Shown here piece by piece: positions 1 through 6,742 of a stretch of DNA of 20,998 bases. The DNA is from DATGFK01 sp040007395 (GTDB lineage: Bacteria > Chloroflexota > Anaerolineae > Aggregatilineales > UBA2796). The stretch lies in NCBI GenBank assembly GCA_040007395.1, contig JBDTVG010000169.1, positions 1-20,998 on the forward strand, read 5' to 3'. Made by a program: the position numbers and the translations under genes. Position 1 is the stretch's first letter, and each line of letters opens with the position of its first letter. Under the pieces are notes generated by a model. That model did no database searches and had not been told where the DNA came from. It saw nothing but the letters and a program-made list of their open reading frames with translations.

Positions 1-2
1 AC

Positions 3-299
3 CTAAGCCGCGCCAATTTGAGCGGCGCAAACTTAAGTGATGCCGACTTAACCCATGCCAACCTCAACAAAGCCAATCTTAGCAAAGCGAATTTGAGCGG
101 AGCCTGTCTGGATAGTGCTACGCTAAGCGAAGCCAATTTGAGCGGCGCTAATTTAGAGGAAGCGGACTTGGGTAGCGTTGACTTGACGCTGGCAGATCTC
201 AGTGGCGCTAACCTGAGAGATGCAAATTTGATTGATGCCAAGTTGACTGATGCTATTTTAACTGGTGCTATCATGCCCGACGGAACCACTCATGATTAA
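3..299 (+). CDS. Pentapeptide-repeat protein, C-terminal part (5' end outside window)
   Basis: The reading frame is open to the left edge, so the true start lies outside; a TTG at 18 is only an internal Leu codon. The visible 98 residues are almost entirely tandem A(N/D)LSx pentapeptides, such as ANLSGANLSDADL, which form a right-handed quadrilateral beta-helix. The repeat ends in a cap-like tail, GAIMPDGTTHD, often seen at the C-terminus of such proteins. The DNA repeats with the protein: one 16-base stretch near 12 recurs near 132. No catalytic domain is visible in this part, so the function (scaffold, effector tail or DNA-mimic type) cannot be assigned. The repeat class is certain; the role is unknown. 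Confidence 0.85.
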   Translation, partial: LSRANLSGANLSDADLTHANLNKANLSKANLSGACLDSATLSEANLSGANLEEADLGSVDLTLADLSGANLRDANLIDAKLTDAILTGAIMPDGTTHD

Positions 300-317
300 T
301 TTTTATATACTACGCTA

Positions 318-458
318 CTAGCTGACAATCGACATCTGCTCTGCGATTTGCATTCTCACAGGTTGTTTGAAGCTAAGCGTTAGGTCGAACTTTGGCTCAA
401 CGGGTGCTTGCCCCGGCACGAACGACAATTGATAGCGCTGTACAATCGTCGCCAACAC
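318..458 (-). pseudogene. Remnant of a second cytochrome P450 gene (C-terminal 46 codons)
   Basis: This stretch aligns without a gap, at a constant offset of 726 bases, to the 3' end of the intact P450 gene (1044-1184). I count 121 of 141 identical bases. Read on the minus strand it gives ...LATIVQRYQLSF..., FDLTLSFKQPVRMQIAE and a TAG stop in the same place as the intact gene. Homology stops abruptly at about 459, where a TAA appears in frame, and the heme-binding loop and everything N-terminal are missing. Within the best 40 codons, nine codons differ synonymously and only two change the residue, so the copy was probably a working paralogue before it was truncated. It does not encode a P450 now. 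Confidence 0.85.
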
Positions 459-504
459 TTGTTAGACGGCTTGACAGTTGCGATGGCTAACGCTCAAAAT
501 CCGC

Positions 505-822
505 TCACATGCCTCCATTCACTAACGCCAGTAATGCAACCAGTATCGTTAACAGTCCCATCATAGGAATAATGACGCTTGCCACAATAAAGGCCAACTG
601 TGCAAAGAAAACAATAAACGAATGTTGAGCCGTGTGTTTACCGTCAATCGTCCAGCCTGAACTGCGCATACGGGGCGAATTTGTAATTTTTACGCCCAGC
701 CTTTGTCCTAGCCATTGACGTGTACGCGGCTCAATGACGGCGTATATCCGTGTCATATACAGTACTATCGAGCCAAAATATAAGACGATAAAAATAACAG
801 ATAACAGGATTTCTTTAAGCAT
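505..822 (-). CDS. Small two-segment membrane protein of unknown function
   Basis: A 105-residue protein with a hydrophobic N-terminal segment (about residues 5-27) and a long hydrophobic C-terminal segment (about 68-100), joined by a basic hydrophilic stretch (about 31-62) containing RTRQWLGQRLGVKI. The frame continues upstream of 822, but I chose the ATG at 822 because AAGGGA lies a few bases before it and the membrane segment follows at once; the longer version adds 50 residues without a clear ribosome site. It lies on the same strand between the intact P450 and the P450 remnant, so it may have been carried along in that duplication. I do not recognise a family. Confidence 0.6.
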   Translation of the reverse strand: MLKEILLSVIFIVLYFGSIVLYMTRIYAVIEPRTRQWLGQRLGVKITNSPRMRSSGWTIDGKHTAQHSFIVFFAQLAFIVASVIIPMMGLLTILVALLALVNGGM

Positions 823-1043
823 GGATTCCCTTTTACACGCTTGATTGATTCTTAATGATTCAATCTGATGGGCAGTTATTCTACTAACCAATGGTGCGGG
901 TCTTAAAAACGGCAACAACGCTAGTTTGGCGGGCCGATTGAACCCTAAATGGAACATTATAAAGAGAGACAAAATAGCAAAAGCGCGAGTCTTTTAGGCA
1001 CAAATGGCACCGTTACGCCGAAAATGACTCGCATCATTGGTTA

Positions 1044-2405
1044 CTAGCCAGCAACCGGAATCCGCTCTGCGATTTGCATTCTCACAGTTTGTTTGAACCC
1101 GAGCGTTAGGTCGAACTTCGGCTCAACGGGTGCTTGCCCCGGCACGAATGAGAGTTGATAGCGCTGAACGATGGTTGCCAGCACAAGCTGCATTTCCAGC
1201 ATCGCGAAGCCATTGCCGATGCAAATGCGCGGCCCCGCGCCAAACGGAAAATACGTACACTTGGGCAATTGCTTCTCAAAGTCTGCTGTGAAGCGATCTG
1301 GGTTGAAGCTGTTGGGATCGTCAAACCAGCGCGAGTCACGCTGAATCATATAGGGAATGATATTGATCAGCGCCGTTTTCGGCACACTTGACGCGCCAAT
1401 GTGGAGCGGGGAGAGTGGTTGGCGGGCAATGAACACCGCAGGCGGATACATTCGCAGTGCTTCTTTGATCACGTTCTGGGTATAGGGCAGCAGCGGCACG
1501 TCGGAAAGCTGCGGCGCACGCCCACCCAATACCGAATCGACTTCGGCGTGAAGTTTCGCTTCGATTTCGGGATGCCGCGCCAATTCGACCAGTGTCCACG
1601 CCAACGCATTGGCACTCGTATCATGCCCAGCGATAAACATGGTCATCAGTTCATCGCGAACCTGTAGGTCGGTCATACGTTCGCCCGTTTCCTCGTCTAC
1701 GGCCTGCAAGAACATCGACAGCAGATCGCCTTTATCGACAGTGGAAGCTCGCTGATCTGCCAGTAGCTTGTAGATAATCGGGTTGAGTATGTCTACTGCA
1801 CGCTGCTTGCGCTGGTTAATCGAGGTGGGCAGCCAGCTAGGCAGCATCAAGTGTAGCATTGAAGTCGCCTGTTCGCCTGCCACCGCCGTCAGTTCGCCCA
1901 TTGCTTGTCCAATCGTATCGGTTAGCCCAGAAATATCGGTTTTGAACAGGGCGTTGACGACAATCACCAAGGTGAGGGCGTGCATCTCTTTCGCCAGATC
2001 GATCTGTGGATTGGTTTGCCAGCGCTCCAGCATTTTCTGGGTGTTGGCAACCATATCATTGGCATAGACGTGAATACGGGCATGGTTGAAGGCGGGTTGT
2101 GCCAATTTCCGCTGCCTGCGCCAGAAAGTTCCTTCGCTAAAAAAGATCCCGTTGCCGAATGACGACTTCAACATGCGCTTGGCAAGGACAGGTTTCTGGA
2201 ACTGCTCAGGCCGTTTAACCAGAATATCATAGGCTAGTTCCGGCGAAAAAATGACATAGTTGACCAACCCCGGCATGACTTGGATCATGATGAAGTCGCC
2301 ATATTCATGTTGAAGCTGCGTCATAATTCCGATAGGGTCAACGCGGAAGCCTTTAGCAACTTCCGACAGGCTGAGTCTGGCTTTACGAGCGGTAAGAGAG
2401 TTCAC
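1044..2405 (-). CDS. Cytochrome P450 monooxygenase
   Basis: The 453-residue protein has all P450 landmarks: C-helix WRRQR (about 95-99), I-helix oxygen-activation motif AGHDTS (259-264), the ExxR pair E315/R318 in EALR, the NPDRF meander motif (368-372) and the heme loop FGAGPRICIG (388-397) with Cys395 as the thiolate ligand. It has no N-terminal membrane anchor and no fused reductase, so it should be a soluble bacterial P450 using separate redox partners, none of which are encoded here. The start is a GTG at 2405 with AGGAG six bases upstream. The substrate cannot be told from sequence; the motifs resemble the bacterial P450s related to fatty-acid and terpene hydroxylases. A truncated paralogue lies at 318-458. 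Confidence 0.96.
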   Translation of the reverse strand: MNSLTARKARLSLSEVAKGFRVDPIGIMTQLQHEYGDFIMIQVMPGLVNYVIFSPELAYDILVKRPEQFQKPVLAKRMLKSSFGNGIFFSEGTFWRRQRKLAQPAFNHARIHVYANDMVANTQKMLERWQTNPQIDLAKEMHALTLVIVVNALFKTDISGLTDTIGQAMGELTAVAGEQATSMLHLMLPSWLPTSINQRKQRAVDILNPIIYKLLADQRASTVDKGDLLSMFLQAVDEETGERMTDLQVRDELMTMFIAGHDTSANALAWTLVELARHPEIEAKLHAEVDSVLGGRAPQLSDVPLLPYTQNVIKEALRMYPPAVFIARQPLSPLHIGASSVPKTALINIIPYMIQRDSRWFDDPNSFNPDRFTADFEKQLPKCTYFPFGAGPRICIGNGFAMLEMQLVLATIVQRYQLSFVPGQAPVEPKFDLTLGFKQTVRMQIAERIPVAG

Positions 2406-2447
2406 GACACGCTCCTGTTACGACCCATTGCGAAATCTTTCACTAAT

Positions 2448-2456
2448 ATTCTACCA
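2448..2456 (-). promoter_or_regulatory. Candidate extended -10 promoter for the P450 gene
   Basis: On the minus strand this reads TGGTAGAAT, an extended -10 element. It would start transcription about 36 bases upstream of the GTG. No good -35 box is seen, which is usual for extended -10 promoters. Prediction from sequence only. Confidence 0.4.
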
Positions 2457-2544
2457 TATCAGGATATACAGCGCCTCACCACGACTACACTCCGTAGCCG
2501 AGGATTTATGGTATGCGATTTTGCAAACCACCCTGAGCACACCC

Positions 2545-2573
2545 TTGAAGCACAAGAGTACCTGTGGTAAAAT
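2545..2573 (+). promoter_or_regulatory. Sigma-70-type promoter of the rpsB-tsf operon
   Basis: TTGAAG (2545-2550) and TAAAAT (2568-2573) are separated by exactly 17 bases, a near-consensus housekeeping promoter. The implied transcript start near 2580 leaves a leader of about 130 bases before rpsB, which is long enough to hold regulatory structure. Confidence 0.7.
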
Positions 2574-2583
2574 TTTTCGCCGG

Positions 2584-2691
2584 GTTGATCGACTTGATTA
2601 ACTCAAAATCAACACACGTCTGGACTCTGCCCGTGTGTCCTATTACAGGATGAAGGCGGGGGGCGAACGACGTGGAAGTTCTAACACGTTC
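2584..2691 (+). promoter_or_regulatory. Structured rpsB 5' leader (candidate autoregulatory element)
   Basis: Several inverted repeats lie in the leader. GTTGAT (2584-2589) can pair with ATCAAC (2608-2613). ACACACG (2612-2618) pairs with CGTGTGT (2632-2638) around a 13-base loop. ACGTG (2670-2674) can pair with CACGT (2685-2689), next to the Shine-Dalgarno sequence GGGAGG. The first two overlap by two bases, so they may compete. S2 protein represses its own mRNA in several bacteria through leader structures; whether this leader does so is inference. Confidence 0.4.
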
Positions 2692-2709
2692 TGGGAGGAA
2701 CCTAATATT

Positions 2710-3621
2710 ATGACAGTTGTCTCCATGAAAGCCCTTTTGGAGACGGGCGTTCACTTCGGGCACCGTGCCAAGAAGTGGAATCCAAAGATGAAGCCGTACA
2801 TTTTCACCGAGCGTAACGGCATCCACATCATTGACCTGCAACAAACGTTAACCAGCCTCGAAGACTCCTACGATCTTGTGCGTGATGCCGTTTCCAACGG
2901 TGGTAATGTGCTGTTTGTTGGAACCAAGCGTCAGGCGCAGGAAACCGTCCAGCAAGAGGCCGAGCGTGCTTCAATGCCCTATGTCAACCAGCGTTGGCTA
3001 GGCGGAACGCTCACCAATTGGACGACGATCCGCAAGCGTATTGAGCAGCTCAAGCGGTTCGAGGCGGAACGCGAAAGCGGCGAGACGAACAATCTCACCA
3101 AGAAAGAGCGTTTGATCCGTGACCGCATCATCGAGAAATTGCAGATGCGTCTGGGTGGTCTGCGCTACATGACCCGCCTGCCCGAAATGCTGTTCATCGT
3201 TGATGTGCGGCGCGAACACACAGCGGTTAAAGAAGCTAACACGCTCAACATCCCGATTATTGCGTTGGTCGATACCAACTGTGACCCTGACCAGATTGAC
3301 TATGTGATCCCCGCCAACGATGACGCGATTCGCGCTATCAAACTATTGGCAGGTAAAATCGCTGATGCGTCGCTGGAAGGTATCGCGATGCGTAAGGCAA
3401 ACATCGGTGAGGACAACGACAACGAGCCAGTGCGTTCGATGGAACGTATCGATCTCTCCAAGTATGAAGAGTCGCTCGATGATGAGATCGGTGTCGAAGA
3501 TGATGAAGACGATGAAAGCTACCTCGGCGCAGCGACACTTGCCAAGCTGCGTGATGGTGAAATCTCGTTTGACGATGAGCCAATTGGCGAGAAAAAGCCT
3601 GAGACCAAGAGAAAACCCTAA
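2710..3621 (+). CDS. rpsB: 30S ribosomal protein S2
   Basis: A small-subunit ribosomal protein that binds late in 30S assembly and helps recruit S1 where S1 is present. Family hallmarks are the N-terminal MKALLETGVHFGHRAKKWNP, then GTKRQAQ, RWLGGTLTN and DTNCDPD. The ATG at 2710 follows GGGAGGA at good spacing; the frame is open further upstream to about 2635, but that part is not S2-like. The product is 303 residues, much longer than the common 230-260. The extra part after about residue 228 is a highly acidic tail (IGVEDDEDDES) that ends in a short basic stretch, KKPETKRKP. tsf follows 20 bases later in the same operon. Confidence 0.97.
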   Translation: MTVVSMKALLETGVHFGHRAKKWNPKMKPYIFTERNGIHIIDLQQTLTSLEDSYDLVRDAVSNGGNVLFVGTKRQAQETVQQEAERASMPYVNQRWLGGTLTNWTTIRKRIEQLKRFEAERESGETNNLTKKERLIRDRIIEKLQMRLGGLRYMTRLPEMLFIVDVRREHTAVKEANTLNIPIIALVDTNCDPDQIDYVIPANDDAIRAIKLLAGKIADASLEGIAMRKANIGEDNDNEPVRSMERIDLSKYEESLDDEIGVEDDEDDESYLGAATLAKLRDGEISFDDEPIGEKKPETKRKP

Positions 3622-3641
3622 ATTAAGTAAGGAGTAAGTTC

Positions 3642-4271
3642 GTGGCAGTTGAAGTAACAGCCCAGCAGGTTAAAGAGCTTCGTGATGCTACCGGGGCGGG
3701 ATTCCAGGATTGCCGCAAGGCGCTGCTGGAAAATGATGGCGACATCGCGAAAGCCACTGATTTCCTGCGTAAGAAGGGCATTGCCACCGCCGCCAAGAAA
3801 GCGGATCGCGCCGCCAATGAAGGCGTAATCCAGTCTTATATTCACCATAATGGGCGGCTTGGCGTATTAGTTGAAGTGAATTCCGAAACCGACTTTGTAG
3901 CACGCAACGATCAGTTCAAGAAGTTTGCCAAGGATCTGGCGCTGCATATCGCCAATACTGCCCCGCGCTATGTCAAGCGCGAAGACATCCCGCAGGAAGA
4001 TATTGACCGTGAGCGTTCGGTTCAGCGTGGCAAGACACTCAACGAGGGCAAGAAAGAAGCCGTTGTTGATAAGATTGTCGATGGGCGCATGGACAAGTGG
4101 TACGAGGAAATCGTGCTGCTTGAACAGCCTTGGATGCACGACGATAAGTCGAAAGTGAGCGATGTACTCACGCAGCTTATCGCTGAGATCAAAGAAAACA
4201 TCGTCATCAGACGCTTTGCACGCTTCGCCCTCGGCGAAGACTCCGGTTCTGATGGAACCGAGGCCGAATAA
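3642..4271 (+). CDS. tsf: Elongation factor Ts
   Basis: EF-Ts is the guanine-nucleotide exchange factor that regenerates EF-Tu-GTP. The N-terminal UBA-like domain has VKELRDATGAGFQDCRKAL, and the exchange core has the diagnostic TDFVARND (about residues 86-93). The protein is 209 residues, the short form with one main core subdomain, compared with 283 in E. coli. It starts at GTG 3642 with AAGGAG seven bases upstream. It lies 20 bases after rpsB and is followed directly by an intrinsic terminator, so rpsB-tsf forms a bicistronic unit. Confidence 0.97.
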   Translation: MAVEVTAQQVKELRDATGAGFQDCRKALLENDGDIAKATDFLRKKGIATAAKKADRAANEGVIQSYIHHNGRLGVLVEVNSETDFVARNDQFKKFAKDLALHIANTAPRYVKREDIPQEDIDRERSVQRGKTLNEGKKEAVVDKIVDGRMDKWYEEIVLLEQPWMHDDKSKVSDVLTQLIAEIKENIVIRRFARFALGEDSGSDGTEAE

Positions 4272-4289
4272 ACTGAGTAGTTTATCACT

Positions 4290-4321
4290 GGGGATCAGGC
4301 TTCAACCTGATCCCTTTTTTT
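4290..4321 (+). terminator. Intrinsic terminator after tsf
   Basis: A perfect 9-bp stem, GGGATCAGG (4291-4299) and CCTGATCCC (4306-4314), closes a 6-base loop and is followed by seven Ts (4315-4321). It ends the rpsB-tsf transcript before pyrH. Confidence 0.9.
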
Positions 4322-4329
4322 GTCGCAAT

Positions 4330-4358
4330 TTGAAATCAGGATCAGGCAAATCAAGAAT
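4330..4358 (+). promoter_or_regulatory. Candidate promoter for pyrH
   Basis: TTGAAA (4330-4335) and AAGAAT (4353-4358) are spaced by 17 bases just after the tsf terminator. The -35 is close to consensus and the -10 matches four of six positions. pyrH needs its own promoter if the terminator is efficient. Confidence 0.4.
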
Positions 4359-4384
4359 TCACAGGTGGAATGGGGGCGAGATCG

Positions 4385-5140
4385 ATGAACGCTAACACGT
4401 CGAACGGCAAAGACCACGCTCACGCTGGAGTAAAGTATCACCGCATCTTGCTCAAACTCAGCGGCGAGGCACTATCGGGGGCTGGCGGCAGTGGCATTGA
4501 TCCCGATCAAGCGGCCTTTATCGCCCATCGTATCAAAGCCGTGAAAAACCTTGGTGTGCAGATTGGCGTAGTGATCGGCGCGGGCAACCTGTGGCGCGGC
4601 AAAACGGGCGTGGATCGCGGCATGGATCAATCCACCGCCGACTATATGGGCATGATCGCCACGGTAATGAATGCACTGGCGCTACGCGATGCAATGGAGC
4701 GCGAAGGGGTCAACTCGCGGGTGATGAGTGCATTGGAAATGAACCGCGTAGCCGAGCCATATATCCGCCTACGGGCTATTCGCCATCTGGAAAAAAATCG
4801 CGTCGTCATTATCGCGGGTGGGACAGGCAACCCCTACTTCACCACAGATACAGCAGCAGCACTGCGTGCCAAAGAGATCGACGCGGAAGTCATTATCAAA
4901 GCCACCAAAGTGGATGGCATTTATGACAGCGACCCCAAGAAGAATCCTAATGCTCATCGCTACGAAACCTTGAGCTTTCAGGATGCGATTGATCAGCGTC
5001 TCGAAGTGATGGATATGACTGCTTTTACTCTGTGCATGGACAACAATCAGCCGATTTTAGTAGTCAACTTCTGGGAAGAAGGATCATTGGAAGCTGCCGT
5101 CATGGGTGAAGCAGTAGGGACTCTCGTCACTTCCGGTTGA
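4385..5140 (+). CDS. pyrH: UMP kinase
   Basis: PyrH phosphorylates UMP to UDP with ATP in pyrimidine nucleotide synthesis; bacterial PyrH is a hexamer of the amino-acid-kinase fold. The sequence shows LLKLSGEALSG near the N-terminus, the glycine-rich VVIGAGNLWRG, the UMP-binding region ADYMGMIATVMNALAL, GGTGNPYFTTDTAAALRA, and KVDGIYDSDP near the ATP site. I chose the ATG at 4385 (251 residues) because GGGGGCGAG sits before it; an ATG at 4370 would add five residues. It lies downstream of tsf, as in most bacteria, but a terminator separates them, and the expected neighbour frr is displaced by the mal genes. Confidence 0.96.
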   Translation: MNANTSNGKDHAHAGVKYHRILLKLSGEALSGAGGSGIDPDQAAFIAHRIKAVKNLGVQIGVVIGAGNLWRGKTGVDRGMDQSTADYMGMIATVMNALALRDAMEREGVNSRVMSALEMNRVAEPYIRLRAIRHLEKNRVVIIAGGTGNPYFTTDTAAALRAKEIDAEVIIKATKVDGIYDSDPKKNPNAHRYETLSFQDAIDQRLEVMDMTAFTLCMDNNQPILVVNFWEEGSLEAAVMGEAVGTLVTSG

Positions 5141-5155
5141 TTGGCACATGACTGA

Positions 5156-5189
5156 TCAAGCTTGACTCAGTACTAGCCGCCGATATATT
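5156..5189 (+). promoter_or_regulatory. Candidate promoter and operator for the mal genes
   Basis: TTGACT (5162-5167) and TATATT (5184-5189) with a 16-base spacer form a plausible promoter in the 243-base gap before malE. The perfect palindrome TCAAGCTTGA (5156-5165) overlaps the -35 box, where a repressor could act. A second small palindrome, CACAAATGTTGTG, lies at 5231-5243. No terminator is evident between pyrH and this promoter. Regulation is inferred from position only. Confidence 0.45.
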
Positions 5190-5383
5190 GCTGTGTTACA
5201 CTGAATGCGGTCATCTTCAGCCACAGTCGGCACAAATGTTGTGATAGAAAGGCTGCCAGCAAAGTCTGCCCACCATCAAACTCCCCTCTCCGCAGAAAAA
5301 AAGACTATCAAGTATTTGTGTTGTTCGTCGGTCTTTGATCGAAAGCACCATTTTGTTTACGGAATAGTTTTAGGAGACTCGAT

Positions 5384-6673
5384 ATGAAATCCATTTTTAA
5401 GATCACCTTATTCCTCGCCGCGGTCGCCCTGATGGCAGTTCTCAGTGTCAGCAACCACATTGCCACATCGGTTGTTACTGCCGCGACTGCCGATGCTTCG
5501 GCAGCCACCGTTGCCCCTACTGTTACCCCAACGCCACTCCCGTCGGTGGAAGGAACCCTGACTATCTGGGTTAACCCAGAACGTCAAGCGATTATCGAAG
5601 CCGCCGGTAAGGACTTTAGCGCCAAGTACAATGTCCCGGTTCGTGTCCAAACGATGAACTTCGGCGACATTCGTACCAACTTCAATATTGCTGCCCCGGC
5701 GGGCAACGGCCCCGACATTATTGCTGGCGCGAATGACTGGATCGGTGAACTCTATTCAAACGGCTTGCTTGCCACTGTAGACCTCGCCGACAAGGTAAAA
5801 TCCTTTGATCCGGTAGCGGTGCAAGCCTTTACCTATGATGGCAAGACGGTGGGTGTTCCCTATCAGGTCGAAGCTGTCGCCATGTTCTACAACAAAGATC
5901 TAGTGCCTACACCCCCAACAACATGGGATGAAACTCAAGCTGTAGCGACGAAGCTACAAGCGGACAAGAAAGCTGATCAAGGCTTCGCGTTCACTGTCAC
6001 GGGCGAACTCTACGGACATTATGGCCTGTTGACCAGTTACGGCGGCGGTGTCTTTGGGCGTGATGCTCAAGGAGGCTATGATGCCAAGCAAGTCATTATG
6101 GATAACGCCGGTTCAATTCAGGCGGCTACCGAACTTGATAAGCTCGTCAAAGCAGGCGTTCTTAAAGATGGGGTCACTTACGACGTTGCCAAAGACCTGT
6201 TCCTAAAGGGACGTTTGGCGATGTGGGTCAATGGCCCGTGGGAACTCGATAACATTCGCAAATCCGGCATCAATTTCGGCATTGCCGTGATCCCCGCTGG
6301 CACAGAGAAGGCTCACCCGTTTGTTGGTGTGCAAGGCTTCATGGTTAGCAAACTCAGCAAGAATGCGCTTCTGGCACAGGCGTTTGTCAGCGAGTTTCTA
6401 GCGACGGATGATACCATGCTGAAACTGTATCAAGCACAGTTTGGTGTTCCAGCGTGGCTACCCACTCGCACGAAAGTCACTAACCCCGATATTGATGCTT
6501 TTTCCGCCTCAATTGCCAATGGTGATCCGCTGCCGGGTATTCCAGCGATGGCCTCGGTCTGGACACTCAGCAACAATGCGCTGAATCTTGTCTACCAGCA
6601 GAAAGCTGCCCCTGATGCCGCGATGAAAGATGCCAGCGCGTCATTGCGGGATCTCATCGCCAAAGCGAAGTAA
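5384..6673 (+). CDS. malE: Maltose/maltodextrin ABC transporter substrate-binding protein
   Basis: An extracellular family-1 solute-binding protein that delivers sugar to the MalF-MalG pore. After an N-terminal hydrophobic segment (about residues 5-25) and a Thr/Pro linker (TVAPTVTPTPLPS, about 45-57), the mature part follows MalE closely: LTIWVNPERQAIIE, GPDIIAGANDWIGEL, VGVPYQVEAVAMFYNKDL, AMWVNGPWELDNI and PFVGVQGFMV. I see no cysteine anywhere, so there is no lipobox. The ATG at 5384 has AGGAG seven bases upstream. It is followed by a hairpin and then malF-malG. The exact substrate (maltose, maltodextrin or another oligosaccharide) is inferred from similarity to MalE. Confidence 0.9.
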   Translation: MKSIFKITLFLAAVALMAVLSVSNHIATSVVTAATADASAATVAPTVTPTPLPSVEGTLTIWVNPERQAIIEAAGKDFSAKYNVPVRVQTMNFGDIRTNFNIAAPAGNGPDIIAGANDWIGELYSNGLLATVDLADKVKSFDPVAVQAFTYDGKTVGVPYQVEAVAMFYNKDLVPTPPTTWDETQAVATKLQADKKADQGFAFTVTGELYGHYGLLTSYGGGVFGRDAQGGYDAKQVIMDNAGSIQAATELDKLVKAGVLKDGVTYDVAKDLFLKGRLAMWVNGPWELDNIRKSGINFGIAVIPAGTEKAHPFVGVQGFMVSKLSKNALLAQAFVSEFLATDDTMLKLYQAQFGVPAWLPTRTKVTNPDIDAFSASIANGDPLPGIPAMASVWTLSNNALNLVYQQKAAPDAAMKDASASLRDLIAKAK

Positions 6674-6697
6674 TTTAATCACCGATACATCGAGGAT

Positions 6698-6723
6698 AAG
6701 GGCCGGAATGTTCCGGCCCTTTT
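6698..6723 (+). terminator. Intercistronic terminator or attenuator between malE and malF
   Basis: GGGCCGGA (6700-6707) pairs with TCCGGCCC (6712-6719) around a 4-base loop and is followed by TTTT; flanking A-T pairs can extend the stem. It is GC-rich and strong, with a short T run. Because malF starts only 20 bases later with no obvious promoter, it probably acts as a partial terminator or 3' stabiliser that leaves more malE than malFG mRNA. Confidence 0.75.
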
Positions 6724-6742
6724 AGATACTGGAAAATTTATT

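Noticed and set aside
12..260. Short regularly spaced DNA repeats resembling an array
   Set aside because: They follow the 15-base period of pentapeptide codons in an open frame and have no spacers, so they are coding repeats, not CRISPR.
2635..2709. Longer rpsB start
   Set aside because: The 25 extra residues are not S2-like, and the ATG at 2710 has a proper ribosome site.
2506..2844. Minus-strand 112-codon frame across the rpsB start
   Set aside because: It overlaps the rpsB promoter, leader and N-terminal coding region, and its product has no recognisable family.
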